Positions 23,284 to 32,961 are shown, numbered from the stretch's first letter. The stretch: DNA of 64,000 bases from an uncultured Eubacteriales bacterium (GCA_900543625.1 UQSF01000004.1:53255-117254), one strand, 5' to 3'. Notes: generated from the sequence alone by a model not told the origin. Numbers and translations are program-made.

Positions 23284-26200
23284 CGTTCGCCGTCTTCTGG
23301 TGCTGGTGCTGGTGGTGGCGCTGTGCCTGCTGTGCGGCGCGGCTGCCCAGCCCAACCCCAAGGAGATCCACATCTACTCTGCCGATGACTTTGTGCAGCT
23401 GAGCAAAAGCTGCAAGCTCGACACGTATTCGCAGGGGAAGACGGTGTATCTGGACAGTGACGTCGACCTGAGCGGGTCGAAGTTTGTGCCGATCCCGACC
23501 TTCGGCGGTACGTTTGAGGGGCAGGGGCACACGGTCAGCGGCCTGGAGCTCTCGGGCGATGCGTCGCACATGGGCCTGTTCCGCTATGTGCAGGCGGTCG
23601 GCACGGTGCGTGATCTGAAGGTCACGGGCAACATCGACGCCGCCGGCACGCTCAACGAGATCGGCGCCATCGTCGGCACGAACTACGGCACGATCTCCGG
23701 CTGCTCGTTCAGCGGCACGATCTCCGGCCAGAACAATGTCGGCGGCATCGCCGGCACGAACGAAGGCAGCGGCATGATCTACAACTGCAAGACCGAGGGC
23801 TCGGTCGAGGGCGACCACTATGTGGGCGGCATCGTCGGGCAGAACGTCGGCACGATCTCCTACTGCTCGAACACCACGGGCGTGAATGTCAGCGCCAGCG
23901 AGGCCGTGGACAATGCGGAGGATCTCGACTCCCTGACGCTCCCGACTGCGTCCGACGATGATGACGACGACATCCCGAAGAAGGCCAACACCTCCACGGA
24001 CGTGGGCGGTATCTGCGGCTTCTCGTCCGGCGTCATCATCGGCTGCACGAACTGGGGCGGCGTCGGCTTTGAGCACGTCGGCTACAACATCGGCGGCATC
24101 GTCGGCCGCCAGAGCGGTCTGGTCTCCGGCTGCACGAACTGGGGCACCGCCTCCGGCCGTAAGGACGTCGGCGGTATCTGCGGCCAGATGGAGCCGTTTA
24201 TCACGCTCGATGTCGAGTCCGGCTCGATCGGCGCGATGGCCAAGGAGCTCAACACGCTCCACGGCCTGATGGATACACTGCTCAACCACACCGGCTCCGC
24301 GACCGCGTCGCTGGCCGCCACGCTCGGCGTGCTCAGCGACAGCGCCGCGCACGCTACGGAGAGCGCGCGCTATGTGGCAGAGCGCACCACGGACTATGTC
24401 GACAGCACGGTCTCCACCGTCAACGAGGTGTTCATCCGCATCAACACGGCGGAGAAGATGCTCGCGCCCGCGATCACGGAGTTTTCCACGGCTGCCGTGT
24501 CGCTCGACAAGGCGATCAACTACTTCAGCAAGGGCTTTGACTATCTCGACATCGTCGATGAGATGACAGAGGCCGACAAGACGGCATTTAAGGATGCGGC
24601 CAAGGATCTGAGCGTTTCGTCCGACCAGCTCAACGCGGCCATGGACTACTGCGCATGGCTCATGAAGGTCATGGATAACTCCTACGGCACGGGCTCTTAC
24701 GATCTGCTTGCCAGCCGTCCGGATAACTGGCAGCAGATGTCCGATAAGTACGGGTATGAGTATAACCCGGACAACCTCGGCACGTATGAGGCGCAGCGTG
24801 ACGCGATGCTCAAGGGCGCGGGCGACGCTGCCAGAGCCATCGGCGCGATCTCCGGCGATATCTCGACGATGACGAAGATCATCAACACCTATTACCTCAC
24901 CGAGGACTCCACCGGCAACACCCGTCTGGACTACATGAGTGCCGCATTCAAAAATGCGTTTGATGCGCTCAAGTCCTCCAGCGGCAACTTCTCGACCGGC
25001 ATGAGCTATCTCGATCAGGTCACGAAATACCTCGCCAGCAACGATCCGCTCAACCTGCCCGACATCAGCAGCGATTACCGCACCGCGATGGAGCAGATGT
25101 TTGACGACCTCGGCAGCATCTCGGCAGGGCTCTCGCGCCTGAGCGTGGAGACCGCGAGCTACAGCGCCCAGATCATCAGCGATATGAAGGCCGTCAACGA
25201 CCAGTTCAACGTCGTCATGATGCGCCTGTGCGACATTCTGGAGCTCTCCCTGAGCAAGGACAAGGATGACATTATTCAGGATATCTCGGAGGAGGAGCTC
25301 GCGAGCACGACCGACGGCAAGGTCTATAACTGCGACAACTACGGCAAGGTCGACGGCGATGTCAATGTCGGCGGCGTGGCCGGCACGATGGGCATCGAGT
25401 ATGACTACGATCCCGAGAGCGACTCCAACATTATCAAGGACGCTACGCTTACGGCCAAGTACTTTACCAAGTGCGTGCTGGTCGACAGCAGAAACTACGG
25501 CAATGCCACCTCGCGCAAAAACTGCGTCGGCGCGGTCTGCGGTTATGCCGATCTCGGCGTCATCAGCGGCTGCGAGGGCTACGGCACGGCCGAGAGCACG
25601 GCAGGCGATTATGTCGGCGGTGTCGTCGGCCAGTCGAAGGGCTCCGTGCGCAACAGCTTTGCCAAGTGCGGGCTGACCGGCCGCAACTATATCGGCGGCG
25701 TTGCGGGCTACGGCATGAACGTCAGCGGCTGCAACACGCTCGTCAATCTCAACGGCTCCGGCAACTGCGTCGGCACGATCGCCGGTGAGATCGACAAGGA
25801 CGGCAGCGCGGCTGATAACTACTTCGTCCACGAGACGGAGGCCGGCATCGACGGCATCAGCTACGCCGGCAAGGCCGAGGGCATGAGCTATGAGGCCTTC
25901 ATGGCGCGCGACGGTATCCCGGCGGAGTTCTCCAGCTTTGCCGTCACGTTTACCGCCAACGGCGAGACGGTCAAGACGATCACGTTTGCCTACGGCGGCT
26001 CGATCGATGAATCGCAGATCCCCGACTGCCCGACGGTGGAGGGCAACTATGGCTCGTGGCCGGAGCATGACTACAGTCATCTGACCTTCGATCTCGAGGT
26101 CAAGGCGGAGTATACCGCCGTCTCGACGGTCGTGGCCGGTGATCTGTATGCCGACAACAGCCGCACGCCGATCGTGCTGGCTGAGGGCGTCTTTGACCCG

Positions 26201-26887
26201 GCAACGGACGTGCACGTCACGTCGCCCGATGCCGAGGGGCCGACGCTGCGCGGCAACCAGCAGCTGTACATGAAGTACCGCGTCGAGGTGCTCAACGACA
26301 CCATTGACGACGACGCGGACAACACTGTCTCCCTGCGTGTCTACGCGCCGGATACCGGTGCAAACTACACGGTCTACACCCACCAGAACGGCACCTGGGC
26401 GAGCACGTCCAGCACCCGAGACGGCAGCTACCTCGTCTTTAAGACCATGGAGCGGGACCTGCAGTTTGCCGTGGTCAAGTCGCACCACAGCGCGCTGTTC
26501 TACATCCTCATCGTGCTCATCGTGCTGGCCGTGATCGTCACGGTGCTGCGCCTGCTGTACTACCGCAAGCTGAAAAAGGCGGTGGCAGCCGGAACGATGA
26601 CCGAGGAAGAGGCCGCCACGCTGCGCAAGCGGGGCTGGCGGATGTGGCTGGCCGAGGAGCACACGAAGCTTCAGGCCAAGCGTGCCGCCGCGCACGAGGC
26701 GAAGGAGGCCAAGCGCGCCGCCGAGGCGGAGGCCGAGGCAGCAGCGGCTGCGGCACAGGCTCAGACAGAGCCCACGCCGGACACGGCGGCGGACGACAGC
26801 GCCCCCGCTGACGAGACGGCAGCGCCGGAAGAGACGCCTGCCGATGAAGCGCAGAGCGATGACGCCGACACGCCGCAGCACCCCTGA
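23270..26887 (+). CDS. large GLUG-repeat surface protein with C-terminal membrane anchor
   Basis: 1205 residues: signal peptide (about 1-26); GLUG-type beta repeats at about 60-305 (GTFEGQGHTVSGLEL, GGIAGTNEG, VGGIVGQN); a long helical region (about 310-680) of the kind seen in YhgE/Pip-like exoproteins; GLUG repeats again (about 685-860); strand-rich domains; one transmembrane helix near 1075-1100 (FYILIVLIVLAVIVTVLRLL); and a cytoplasmic Ala/Glu-rich tail. GGAGGG precedes ATG 23270 inside the MMPL gene. It is probably a cell-surface partner of the transporter; ligand unknown. Confidence 0.87.
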   Translation: MKKHNVRRLLVLVLVVALCLLCGAAAQPNPKEIHIYSADDFVQLSKSCKLDTYSQGKTVYLDSDVDLSGSKFVPIPTFGGTFEGQGHTVSGLELSGDASHMGLFRYVQAVGTVRDLKVTGNIDAAGTLNEIGAIVGTNYGTISGCSFSGTISGQNNVGGIAGTNEGSGMIYNCKTEGSVEGDHYVGGIVGQNVGTISYCSNTTGVNVSASEAVDNAEDLDSLTLPTASDDDDDDIPKKANTSTDVGGICGFSSGVIIGCTNWGGVGFEHVGYNIGGIVGRQSGLVSGCTNWGTASGRKDVGGICGQMEPFITLDVESGSIGAMAKELNTLHGLMDTLLNHTGSATASLAATLGVLSDSAAHATESARYVAERTTDYVDSTVSTVNEVFIRINTAEKMLAPAITEFSTAAVSLDKAINYFSKGFDYLDIVDEMTEADKTAFKDAAKDLSVSSDQLNAAMDYCAWLMKVMDNSYGTGSYDLLASRPDNWQQMSDKYGYEYNPDNLGTYEAQRDAMLKGAGDAARAIGAISGDISTMTKIINTYYLTEDSTGNTRLDYMSAAFKNAFDALKSSSGNFSTGMSYLDQVTKYLASNDPLNLPDISSDYRTAMEQMFDDLGSISAGLSRLSVETASYSAQIISDMKAVNDQFNVVMMRLCDILELSLSKDKDDIIQDISEEELASTTDGKVYNCDNYGKVDGDVNVGGVAGTMGIEYDYDPESDSNIIKDATLTAKYFTKCVLVDSRNYGNATSRKNCVGAVCGYADLGVISGCEGYGTAESTAGDYVGGVVGQSKGSVRNSFAKCGLTGRNYIGGVAGYGMNVSGCNTLVNLNGSGNCVGTIAGEIDKDGSAADNYFVHETEAGIDGISYAGKAEGMSYEAFMARDGIPAEFSSFAVTFTANGETVKTITFAYGGSIDESQIPDCPTVEGNYGSWPEHDYSHLTFDLEVKAEYTAVSTVVAGDLYADNSRTPIVLAEGVFDPATDVHVTSPDAEGPTLRGNQQLYMKYRVEVLNDTIDDDADNTVSLRVYAPDTGANYTVYTHQNGTWASTSSTRDGSYLVFKTMERDLQFAVVKSHHSALFYILIVLIVLAVIVTVLRLLYYRKLKKAVAAGTMTEEEAATLRKRGWRMWLAEEHTKLQAKRAAAHEAKEAKRAAEAEAEAAAAAAQAQTEPTPDTAADDSAPADETAAPEETPADEAQSDDADTPQHP

Positions 26888-26921
26888 TGTTTTCTCATCC
26901 CTTACCCATAACTGCAAAACG

Positions 26922-26956
26922 AAAATCCCCGATTGGTTTTCCAATCGGGGATTTTT
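26922..26956. terminator. terminator between GLUG gene and cysS
   Basis: AAAATCCCCGATTGG / CCAATCGGGGATTTT with TTTT loop and T-run (A-run on the other side). A second GC hairpin (26974-27000) lies closer to the cysS stop. Confidence 0.9.
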
Positions 26957-27021
26957 GTATCCATATGCTAAGACCGCCCCGGCCGTTTGGCCGGGGCGGC
27001 TGCAGAGGTTTCGATTGGGGC

Positions 27022-28431
27022 TTATGCGCGCTTCCACTTGACGCCCTGCGGGGTGTCCTCGAGTACGATGCCGTCGGCCTTGAGCTCGCCGCGGATGCGG
27101 TCGGCCTCGGCCCAGTTCTTGGCCTTGCGGGCGGCCTGACGTGCGGCGATCTTCTCCTCGATGGCCTTCGCCTCGGGGTCTTCGCTGCTGTCGCTGCCGA
27201 AGGGGATGCCCAGCACGTCGCACAGCTCGAGCAGGCGCTCGAGGCATGCCTGCGCCAGCGCCTTGCTCGGGTCGGAGGCAGGGGAGACGGCGGCGTTGAT
27301 CTCGCGCACCATCTCGAAGATGACGGAGATCGCGTCGGCGGTGTTGAAGTCGTCGTCCATGACGGCGTCGAACTTCTCGCGGTACTGGTCAAGTCCGGCG
27401 GCGAAGGCGGCATCGGCCTCGCTCAGATCACCGTCGCGGCCGTTTGCAATGAAGAACTCGAGATTGTTCTTCGCGGTGCGCAGACGCTCGAGCGCGGCCT
27501 TGGCCTGCATGAGGATCTCGCCGGAGTAGTTGAGCGGGCTGCGGTAGTGGCTCATGAGCATGAACATGCGGATGCAGTCATAACCGTAGGCGGCGGCCGC
27601 CTCGCGCACGGTGAAGAAGTTGCCGAGCGACTTGCTCATCTTCTTGTTGTCGATGTTGATAAAGCCGTTATGCAGCCAGTAGTTGACGAACTTGCAGCCA
27701 TTGGCGGCCTCAGACTGGGCAATCTCATTCTCATGGTGCGGGAAGGCGAGGTCGCTGCCGCCGCAGTGGATGTCGATCGTCTTGCCGAGGTAGCGGTTGG
27801 ACATGGCCGAGCACTCGATGTGCCAGCCGGGACGACCCTTGCCCCACGGGGATTCCCAGAACGGCTCGCCGGGCTTGGCGGCTTTCCAGAGCGCAAAGTC
27901 GAGCGGGTTTTCCTTGATGTCGTTGACGTCGATGCGCGCGCCGGACTGCAGATCTTCGATCGGCTGGTGGCTGAGCTTGCCGTAGTCCTTGAATTTCAGC
28001 GTGCGGTAGTACACGTCGCCGTTGACCTCGTAGGCGTAGCCCTTATCGATGAGCGTTGTGATGAGGTCGATGATCTGCTGGATGTTTTCGGTGGCCTTCG
28101 GGTGCACGGTCGCCTCGCGGACGCCGAGCGCGTGTGCGTCGGTGAAGTATTCGGCGATGTATTTTTTCGCGACTTCCTCGCTCGTGATGCCCTCTTCGTT
28201 GGCGCGCTTGATGATCTTGTCGTCCACGTCGGTGAAGTTCTGCACGAACGTCACCTCGTAGCCGCGGTACTCGAGATAGCGGCGCAGCACGTCGAACATG
28301 ATGATCGGGCGCGCGTTGCCGACATGGATGAAGTTATACACCGTCGGACCGCAGGCGTACATGCGCACCTTGCCGGGCTCGATCGGCACGAACTCTTCCT
28401 TCTGCATGGACATGGTGTTGAACAGTTTCAT
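27022..28431 (-). CDS. cysS: cysteinyl-tRNA synthetase
   Basis: 469 residues, normal length. The class I HIGH-type motif is HVGN in CGPTVYNFIHVGNARP (26-41), with zinc-site Cys27; the zinc-ligand region HCGGSDLAFPHHENE and KMSKSLGN (about 268-275) are present. It charges tRNA-Cys, which is also encoded in this window. AAGGAG precedes ATG 28431; the frame extends upstream into the T-box leader but that part is not coding. Confidence 0.98.
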   Translation of the reverse strand: MKLFNTMSMQKEEFVPIEPGKVRMYACGPTVYNFIHVGNARPIIMFDVLRRYLEYRGYEVTFVQNFTDVDDKIIKRANEEGITSEEVAKKYIAEYFTDAHALGVREATVHPKATENIQQIIDLITTLIDKGYAYEVNGDVYYRTLKFKDYGKLSHQPIEDLQSGARIDVNDIKENPLDFALWKAAKPGEPFWESPWGKGRPGWHIECSAMSNRYLGKTIDIHCGGSDLAFPHHENEIAQSEAANGCKFVNYWLHNGFINIDNKKMSKSLGNFFTVREAAAAYGYDCIRMFMLMSHYRSPLNYSGEILMQAKAALERLRTAKNNLEFFIANGRDGDLSEADAAFAAGLDQYREKFDAVMDDDFNTADAISVIFEMVREINAAVSPASDPSKALAQACLERLLELCDVLGIPFGSDSSEDPEAKAIEEKIAARQAARKAKNWAEADRIRGELKADGIVLEDTPQGVKWKRA

Positions 28432-28463
28432 ATTCAGACTCCTTTGACAGACGAATTTGGGAT

Positions 28464-28685
28464 AAAAAAAGCGCCCCCATGCCGTCCGGCATGAGAGGCG
28501 AAGTCTTTTCGCGGTTCCACTCTCGTTTTTCACTCGCTGCACCGTAACGCGGTGCCTTCGGGCAGGCATTTCCTCCCGCCGCGCTCCCGGACGCACGTTC
28601 CGCCCCGCCGGACAGCACCCTCACAGCAAGCCGGGCGCCTCTCTGAGACCGGGTCTCGGGCATACTCTTTCCGTTCATAGCATCA
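28464..28685 (-). promoter_or_regulatory. T-box leader of cysS
   Basis: Minus-strand RNA shows a stem I with GGAAAGAGTA (AGUA element, near 28672-28663), the T-box GAGTGGAACCGCG (28522-28510) that binds the free tRNA acceptor end, and a terminator GCCTCTCATGCCG...CGGCATGGGGGCGC followed by T7 (28464-28470). A UGC in GAGGGTGCTG is a plausible Cys specifier. Uncharged tRNA-Cys should favour antitermination and cysS expression. Confidence 0.92.
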
Positions 28686-28688
28686 CTT

Positions 28689-28717
28689 ATCTTAGCATAC
28701 GCTCCCGGCAATGTCAA
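28689..28717 (-). promoter_or_regulatory. promoter of the T-box/cysS transcript
   Basis: Minus-strand TTGACA (28717-28712), 17 bases, TAAGAT (28694-28689). Confidence 0.85.
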
Positions 28718-28719
28718 GG

Positions 28720-28748
28720 TTGCGTGCGCTGCGGCGATATGGTATGAT
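28720..28748 (+). promoter_or_regulatory. promoter of the GerMN lipoprotein gene
   Basis: TTGCGT (28720-28725), 17 bases, TATGAT (28743-28748). It is back-to-back with the cysS promoter, only two bases away. Confidence 0.65.
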
Positions 28749-28800
28749 GCTGGCAGAAACAGCGGCCGGTCAGACGCGCGGCCGCATAGGAGGCAATCGG

Positions 28801-29328
28801 ATGAAAAGAGCTTTATCACTCCTGCTGGCGTGCGTGCTGGTGCTGGCGCTGCTGAGCGCCTGCGGCGGGAAGGACGCGGCGGAGCAGACCCCCGCGCCGG
28901 AGACCCCGCCGACGCAGACGGCCGCCGCCGGCGGCGTGGACACGTCCTGCAAGGTCTATTTCCCGAACGATCAGGCGAGCGACCTGCGCGACGACACCGT
29001 GCACATCACGGACACGGAGGCGGCCGTCACGGTCGCATATGCGCAGGCGATTGTGGATCAGCTCATCGCGCACGACGCGCTGCCGAAGGACAGCAAGGTG
29101 CTCGCCATCTCGAAGGATGGCAATGCGCTCAGCATTGACATGGACGAGGCGTTCCTCGCAGGCCTGCGTCAGAGCGGCTCGACGGGCGAGAGCATGTATC
29201 TCGGCAGTCTGGTCAACACCTTCCTCGATAACTTCAACTGCGAGACTGTGCGCGTCACGGTCGAAGGCAAGTCGTTCTCCACGGCGCACGCGGACTACGA
29301 TAAGCCGCTGCAGGCGTTCACGTTCTGA
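28801..29328 (+). CDS. GerMN-domain lipoprotein
   Basis: 175 residues: lipoprotein signal with lipobox LLSAC (Cys21), a Pro/Thr/Ala linker, then a GerMN domain (VDTSCKVYFPNDQASDL, VAYAQAIVDQLIAHDALPKD, GNALSIDMDEAFLAGL, SLVNTFLDNFNCETVRVTVE). GerMN domains occur in the spore germination protein GerM and in other envelope lipoproteins; a role in sporulation or cell-wall assembly is possible but not shown here. AGGAGG precedes ATG 28801. Monocistronic. Confidence 0.9.
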   Translation: MKRALSLLLACVLVLALLSACGGKDAAEQTPAPETPPTQTAAAGGVDTSCKVYFPNDQASDLRDDTVHITDTEAAVTVAYAQAIVDQLIAHDALPKDSKVLAISKDGNALSIDMDEAFLAGLRQSGSTGESMYLGSLVNTFLDNFNCETVRVTVEGKSFSTAHADYDKPLQAFTF

Positions 29329-29338
29329 GGGGAAAGCC

Positions 29339-29373
29339 AAAAAGCCGGCGGGCATCAGCCCGCTGGCTTTTTG
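29339..29373. terminator. bidirectional terminator, lipoprotein gene and pgsA
   Basis: AAAAAGCCGGCGGGC / GCCCGCTGGCTTTTT with ATCA loop, between convergent genes. Confidence 0.92.
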
Positions 29374-29377
29374 CATT

Positions 29378-29902
29378 TTATGCGGCCTTGCGGAACACGT
29401 CGCGGTTTTTCACGAAGTATTCCACGCCGGAGTACACCGTCGTCACGACGATGACCACCCAGCAGACCGTGTTGAGCCAGGCAATATTCCACAGCAGCAT
29501 CAGGCAGATGGCCACCATGGTCGAGGCGGTCTTGATCTTTCCGGACCACGCGGCGGCGATGACGCGGCCGTTGTCCACGGCGATGAGCCGCAGACCGGTC
29601 ACGGCAAACTCGCGCGCGACCACGAGCAGCAGCGCCCAGGCGGGCATCTGGTGCTGCTCGACAAACATGAGCATGGCCGACACGACCAGGAGCTTATCCG
29701 CCAGCGGATCCATGAACTTGCCGAAGTCCGTGACCTGATTGTAGTGGCGCGCGATATAGCCGTCGACGAAATCACTCAGGCTCGCGAGCACGAACACGCC
29801 GAACGCCCAGTACATATGGCCGGGGAAGCGCAGGTACATCAACACCAGAAACACGGGGATGAGCACTACGCGGAAGATGGTGATCTTGTTAGCAGTCGTC
29901 AT
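29378..29902 (-). CDS. pgsA: CDP-diacylglycerol-glycerol-3-phosphate 3-phosphatidyltransferase
   Basis: 174 residues, a polytopic membrane enzyme making phosphatidylglycerophosphate from CDP-DAG and glycerol-3-phosphate. The full CDP-alcohol motif D-G-x2-A-R-x8-G-x3-D-x3-D is present at 47-69 (Asp47, Gly48, Ala51, Arg52, Gly61, Asp65, Asp69). It is the last gene of the minus-strand operon, 9 bases after rimO, as in many Firmicutes where pgsA and recA lie together. Confidence 0.96.
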   Translation of the reverse strand: MTTANKITIFRVVLIPVFLVLMYLRFPGHMYWAFGVFVLASLSDFVDGYIARHYNQVTDFGKFMDPLADKLLVVSAMLMFVEQHQMPAWALLLVVAREFAVTGLRLIAVDNGRVIAAAWSGKIKTASTMVAICLMLLWNIAWLNTVCWVVIVVTTVYSGVEYFVKNRDVFRKAA

Positions 29903-29911
29903 GTCAGCACC

Positions 29912-31234
29912 TCATTCTTGGATTTGTTCCCCGGCGAGATCGCCGTCGTCACAGCCGCTGATGCGCACCGTGACCATGTCGCCGGGCCTGGCCGTGCCGG
30001 TAAAGTAGACCGTACCGTCGATCTCGGGGGAGTCGGCATACGTGCGGCCGGAGCACATGCCGCTCTTGGTCGTGTGCTCGCAGAGCACGGTCATGTCCCG
30101 CCCGATGCAGGCGGCGTTGTAGTCGTCCATGATCCCGGCCTGCAGCTCGAGGATGAGATCGGCACGGCGCTGCGCCTCCTCGGGTCCGCAGCGGTCGGTC
30201 ATCTTGGCGGCGGGCGTCCCCTCCTCGGGGGAGAACGGGAACACGCCCACGCGCTCGAGCCGCGCCTCACGCAGCCAGACGCACAGCTGCTCAAATTCCG
30301 CCTCGCCCTCGCCGGGGAGCCCCGTGATGAGGCTCGTGCGCAGCACAAGGCCCGGGATGCGCGCGCGCAGCTTTTGCAGCAGGGCGCGGATCTCGTCACC
30401 GGTGCAGTGACGGTTCATGCGGCGGAGAATGTCGTTGTTGATGTGCTGGATGGGGATGTCGAGGTACTTGACGATCTTGTCCTCATTTGCGATGAGGTCG
30501 ATGAGCTCGTCGTCCATGATCTCGGGGTAGAGGTAGTGCAGGCGGATCCAACGGATGCCCTCGACCTTCACAAGCTCGCGCAGCAGCAGCGCAAGACTCG
30601 GCTTGCCGTAGAGATCCGTGCCCCAGCGCGTGATGTCCTGCGCGATGACGATCAGCTCTTTGACGCCGAGCGCCGCGAGATCCTTCGCCTCCTGCACGAT
30701 GGCATCGAGCGCACGGCTGCGGTAGCGGCCGCGGATGGCGGGGATGGCGCAGAAGGCGCACCAGTTGTCGCACCCCTCGGCGATGCGCAGATACGCCCAG
30801 CCCGGTCCGGTCGTGATCACGCGGCCAATCTCCTCAACGGGGCCGCTCTTGTCGCCGAAATACAGGGGCCTGCCGTCGTGCATCACGTCCTCGACGGCCT
30901 GACAGATCTCGCCGAAGCTGCCCGTGCCGAGCATGCCGTCCACCTCCGGAAGGCTCTCGAGGATGTCGTTTTTGTGCCGCTGCGAGAGACAGCCGGCCAC
31001 GAGGATCTTTTTCAGGCCGCCCGCCTTTTTCACCTCGGCGAGCTGCAGAATTTGGTCGATCGCCTCGCTCTTGGCGGTGTCGATGAAGCCGCAGGTGTTG
31101 ACGATCGCAACGTCGCAGCCGTCCACCTCGCCGACCACGTCATGGCCGGCCTGATTGAGCAGGTAGAGCATCTGCTCGCTGTTGACCTGATTTTTCGCAC
31201 AGCCGAGCGAGATGAGACAAATTCGATATGGCAT
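29912..31234 (-). CDS. rimO: ribosomal protein S12 methylthiotransferase
   Basis: 440 residues, radical-SAM methylthiotransferase that modifies an Asp of ribosomal protein S12. Three N-terminal Cys bind the auxiliary cluster (Cys12, Cys48, Cys82); the radical SAM triad C-x3-C-x2-C is Cys155, Cys159, Cys162 (GCDNWCAFCAIP); a TRAM domain ends the protein. The start MPYRICLISLGCAKNQVNSE is typical of RimO rather than MiaB. It follows recX by 3 bases. Confidence 0.97.
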   Translation of the reverse strand: MPYRICLISLGCAKNQVNSEQMLYLLNQAGHDVVGEVDGCDVAIVNTCGFIDTAKSEAIDQILQLAEVKKAGGLKKILVAGCLSQRHKNDILESLPEVDGMLGTGSFGEICQAVEDVMHDGRPLYFGDKSGPVEEIGRVITTGPGWAYLRIAEGCDNWCAFCAIPAIRGRYRSRALDAIVQEAKDLAALGVKELIVIAQDITRWGTDLYGKPSLALLLRELVKVEGIRWIRLHYLYPEIMDDELIDLIANEDKIVKYLDIPIQHINNDILRRMNRHCTGDEIRALLQKLRARIPGLVLRTSLITGLPGEGEAEFEQLCVWLREARLERVGVFPFSPEEGTPAAKMTDRCGPEEAQRRADLILELQAGIMDDYNAACIGRDMTVLCEHTTKSGMCSGRTYADSPEIDGTVYFTGTARPGDMVTVRISGCDDGDLAGEQIQE

Positions 31235-31237
31235 AGG

Positions 31238-31855
31238 TCAATACTCCTCAAAGTTATCCTGATAGCGCGCGATGGCCGCGCGGATCTCGTCGCGCCCGAA
31301 GCCGCGGCGGTACAGATAGTCCGACGCGCGGCGCAGCTCGTCGCGGTCGGGCGTGTCGCTGCGCAGGCGGCGGCGCAGCAGGGCGTCGATCTGTTCGTCC
31401 TGCTCCGGCAGCTCCTGCATGGCGTCGTCCCATAACTCGCGCGGGATGCCGCGGCGGTAGAGCTCGCTGCGGATGCGCCCCGCGCCGTAGCCCTTGGCGG
31501 CGTAGTGCCGCACGCACATGGCGGCGTACTGCGCGTCGTCGAGCAGGTGCATCTGCTCGAGCCACGCGGCGGCATCTTCTGCGTTTTCCGGGCTCTCGCC
31601 CTTTTCCTTGAGCCGGTCGGTCAGCTCCTTGACCGACATGGCGCGCGTACCGATGATGCGCAGCGCGCGCTGCCGGCAGCGGGAACGCGCGGAGGCGGCG
31701 CGCAGGGTGTCGAGCTCGGCCTCCGTCAGTTCCTTGCCGCAGCTGAGGTGATAGTCCGTCACGACGGCGAGCGTCGTGCGCAGCGCCTCACCGGTATCAA
31801 ACCGCGCCAGAAAGCGCTCCGGCGCGGTCTGCTTGAGTGCGATGAGCCGGGCCAT
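31238..31855 (-). CDS. recX: RecX-family regulator of RecA
   Basis: 205 residues built of three helical repeats typical of RecX: CRQRALRIIGTRAMSVKELT, DAAAWLEQMHLLDDAQYAAM (with CVRHYAAKGYGAGRIRSELY), and a C-terminal DELRRASDYLYRRGFGRDEI. RecX modulates RecA filaments. Its ATG overlaps the recA stop by one base (TGATG), so synthesis is coupled to recA. Confidence 0.92.
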   Translation of the reverse strand: MARLIALKQTAPERFLARFDTGEALRTTLAVVTDYHLSCGKELTEAELDTLRAASARSRCRQRALRIIGTRAMSVKELTDRLKEKGESPENAEDAAAWLEQMHLLDDAQYAAMCVRHYAAKGYGAGRIRSELYRRGIPRELWDDAMQELPEQDEQIDALLRRRLRSDTPDRDELRRASDYLYRRGFGRDEIRAAIARYQDNFEEY

Positions 31856-32961
31856 CAGCCCTGAAAGTCATCCGCAGCCACTTCGACGGCGCGGCCGGAG
31901 GCGATGGCGGCCTTGCGGGCCTGCGGGCTCATGAGCTTGTGGGCGTTGGCGCGGATCTCCGCCTCGATCTGATCCGAGACGTCGGGGTGCTCGCGCAGAA
32001 ATTCCTTCATGCTGTCGCGTCCCTGCACGCGCACGTCGCCGTAGGTGTACCACGCGCCGGCCTTGTCGATGAGGTCGAGCTTGACACCGAGGTCGACGAT
32101 CTCGCCGATCTTGGAGATGCCCTCGCCGTAGATGATGTCGAATTCGGCCTCCTTGAACGGGGGCGCGACCTTGTTCTTGACGATCTTGGCGCGCGTGCGG
32201 TTGCCGATCATCTCGCCGCCGACCTTCAGCGTCTCGATGCGGCGCACGTCGATGCGCACACTGGAGAAATACTTCAGCGCGCGGCCGCCGGGCGTCGTCT
32301 CGGGGTTGCCGTACATGACGCCGATCTTCTCACGCAGCTGGTTGATGAACACGACGATGCAGTTCGTGCGGCTGACCGTGCCGGCGAGCTTGCGCAGCGC
32401 CTGGCTCATCAGACGCGCGATCACGCCGACGGACGACTCGCCCATCTCACCCTCGAGCTCGCTGCGCGGCAGCAGCGCCGCCACGGAGTCAACGACCACG
32501 ACGTCAAGCGCGCCGGAGCGCACGAGCTGCTCCGTGATCTCAAGCGCCTGCTCGCCGGTGTCCGGCTGGGAGATGAGGAGGCTGTCGATGTCCACGCCGA
32601 GGGCGCGGGCATACGCGGGCTCGAGCGCGTGCTCCACGTCGATGAACGCGACCTCGCCGCCGGTCTTCTGGGCGCTGGCGAGGATGTGCAGCGCGAGCGT
32701 CGTCTTACCGGACGACTCGGGGCCGTAGATCTCGACGATGCGGCCGCGGGGCACGCCGCCGATGCCGAGCGCGAGGTCGAGCGACAGCGACCCGGTGGAG
32801 ATGGCCTCCACGTTCACGGGGATGTCGTCGCCGAGGCGCATGATGGCGCCCTTGCCGAAGTTCTTTTCGATCTGGGCGAGGGCGGTCTCGAGTGCTTTCT
32901 TCTTATCCTCCGGCTTGACGGGGCCGGAGGAAACGGGTGCGGATTTTTTCTTTTCAGCCAT
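31855..32961 (-). CDS. recA: recombinase RecA
   Basis: 368 residues. Walker A is GPESSGKT (80-87), and the MAW-type EHALEPAYARALGVDIDSLL, Walker B VVVDSVAAL, and L2 region (INQLREKIGVMYGNPETTPG) are all present. Drives homologous recombination and the SOS co-protease. AGAGGTGA lies before ATG 32961. No LexA-box promoter is seen in the 19-base gap to prmC, so recA seems to depend on the upstream operon promoter or one inside prmC. Confidence 0.99.
   Translation of the reverse strand: MAEKKKSAPVSSGPVKPEDKKKALETALAQIEKNFGKGAIMRLGDDIPVNVEAISTGSLSLDLALGIGGVPRGRIVEIYGPESSGKTTLALHILASAQKTGGEVAFIDVEHALEPAYARALGVDIDSLLISQPDTGEQALEITEQLVRSGALDVVVVDSVAALLPRSELEGEMGESSVGVIARLMSQALRKLAGTVSRTNCIVVFINQLREKIGVMYGNPETTPGGRALKYFSSVRIDVRRIETLKVGGEMIGNRTRAKIVKNKVAPPFKEAEFDIIYGEGISKIGEIVDLGVKLDLIDKAGAWYTYGDVRVQGRDSMKEFLREHPDVSDQIEAEIRANAHKLMSPQARKAAIASGRAVEVAADDFQG

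Noticed and set aside
23177..27247. Minus-strand open frame of 1356 codons
   Set aside because: Antisense shadow of the GLUG surface protein gene, running on into the intergenic terminators and the end of cysS; no start signal and no recognisable domain.
29039..31435. Plus-strand open frame of 798 codons across rimO and pgsA
   Set aside because: The genes on the minus strand have full family motifs; this frame is a composition artefact.
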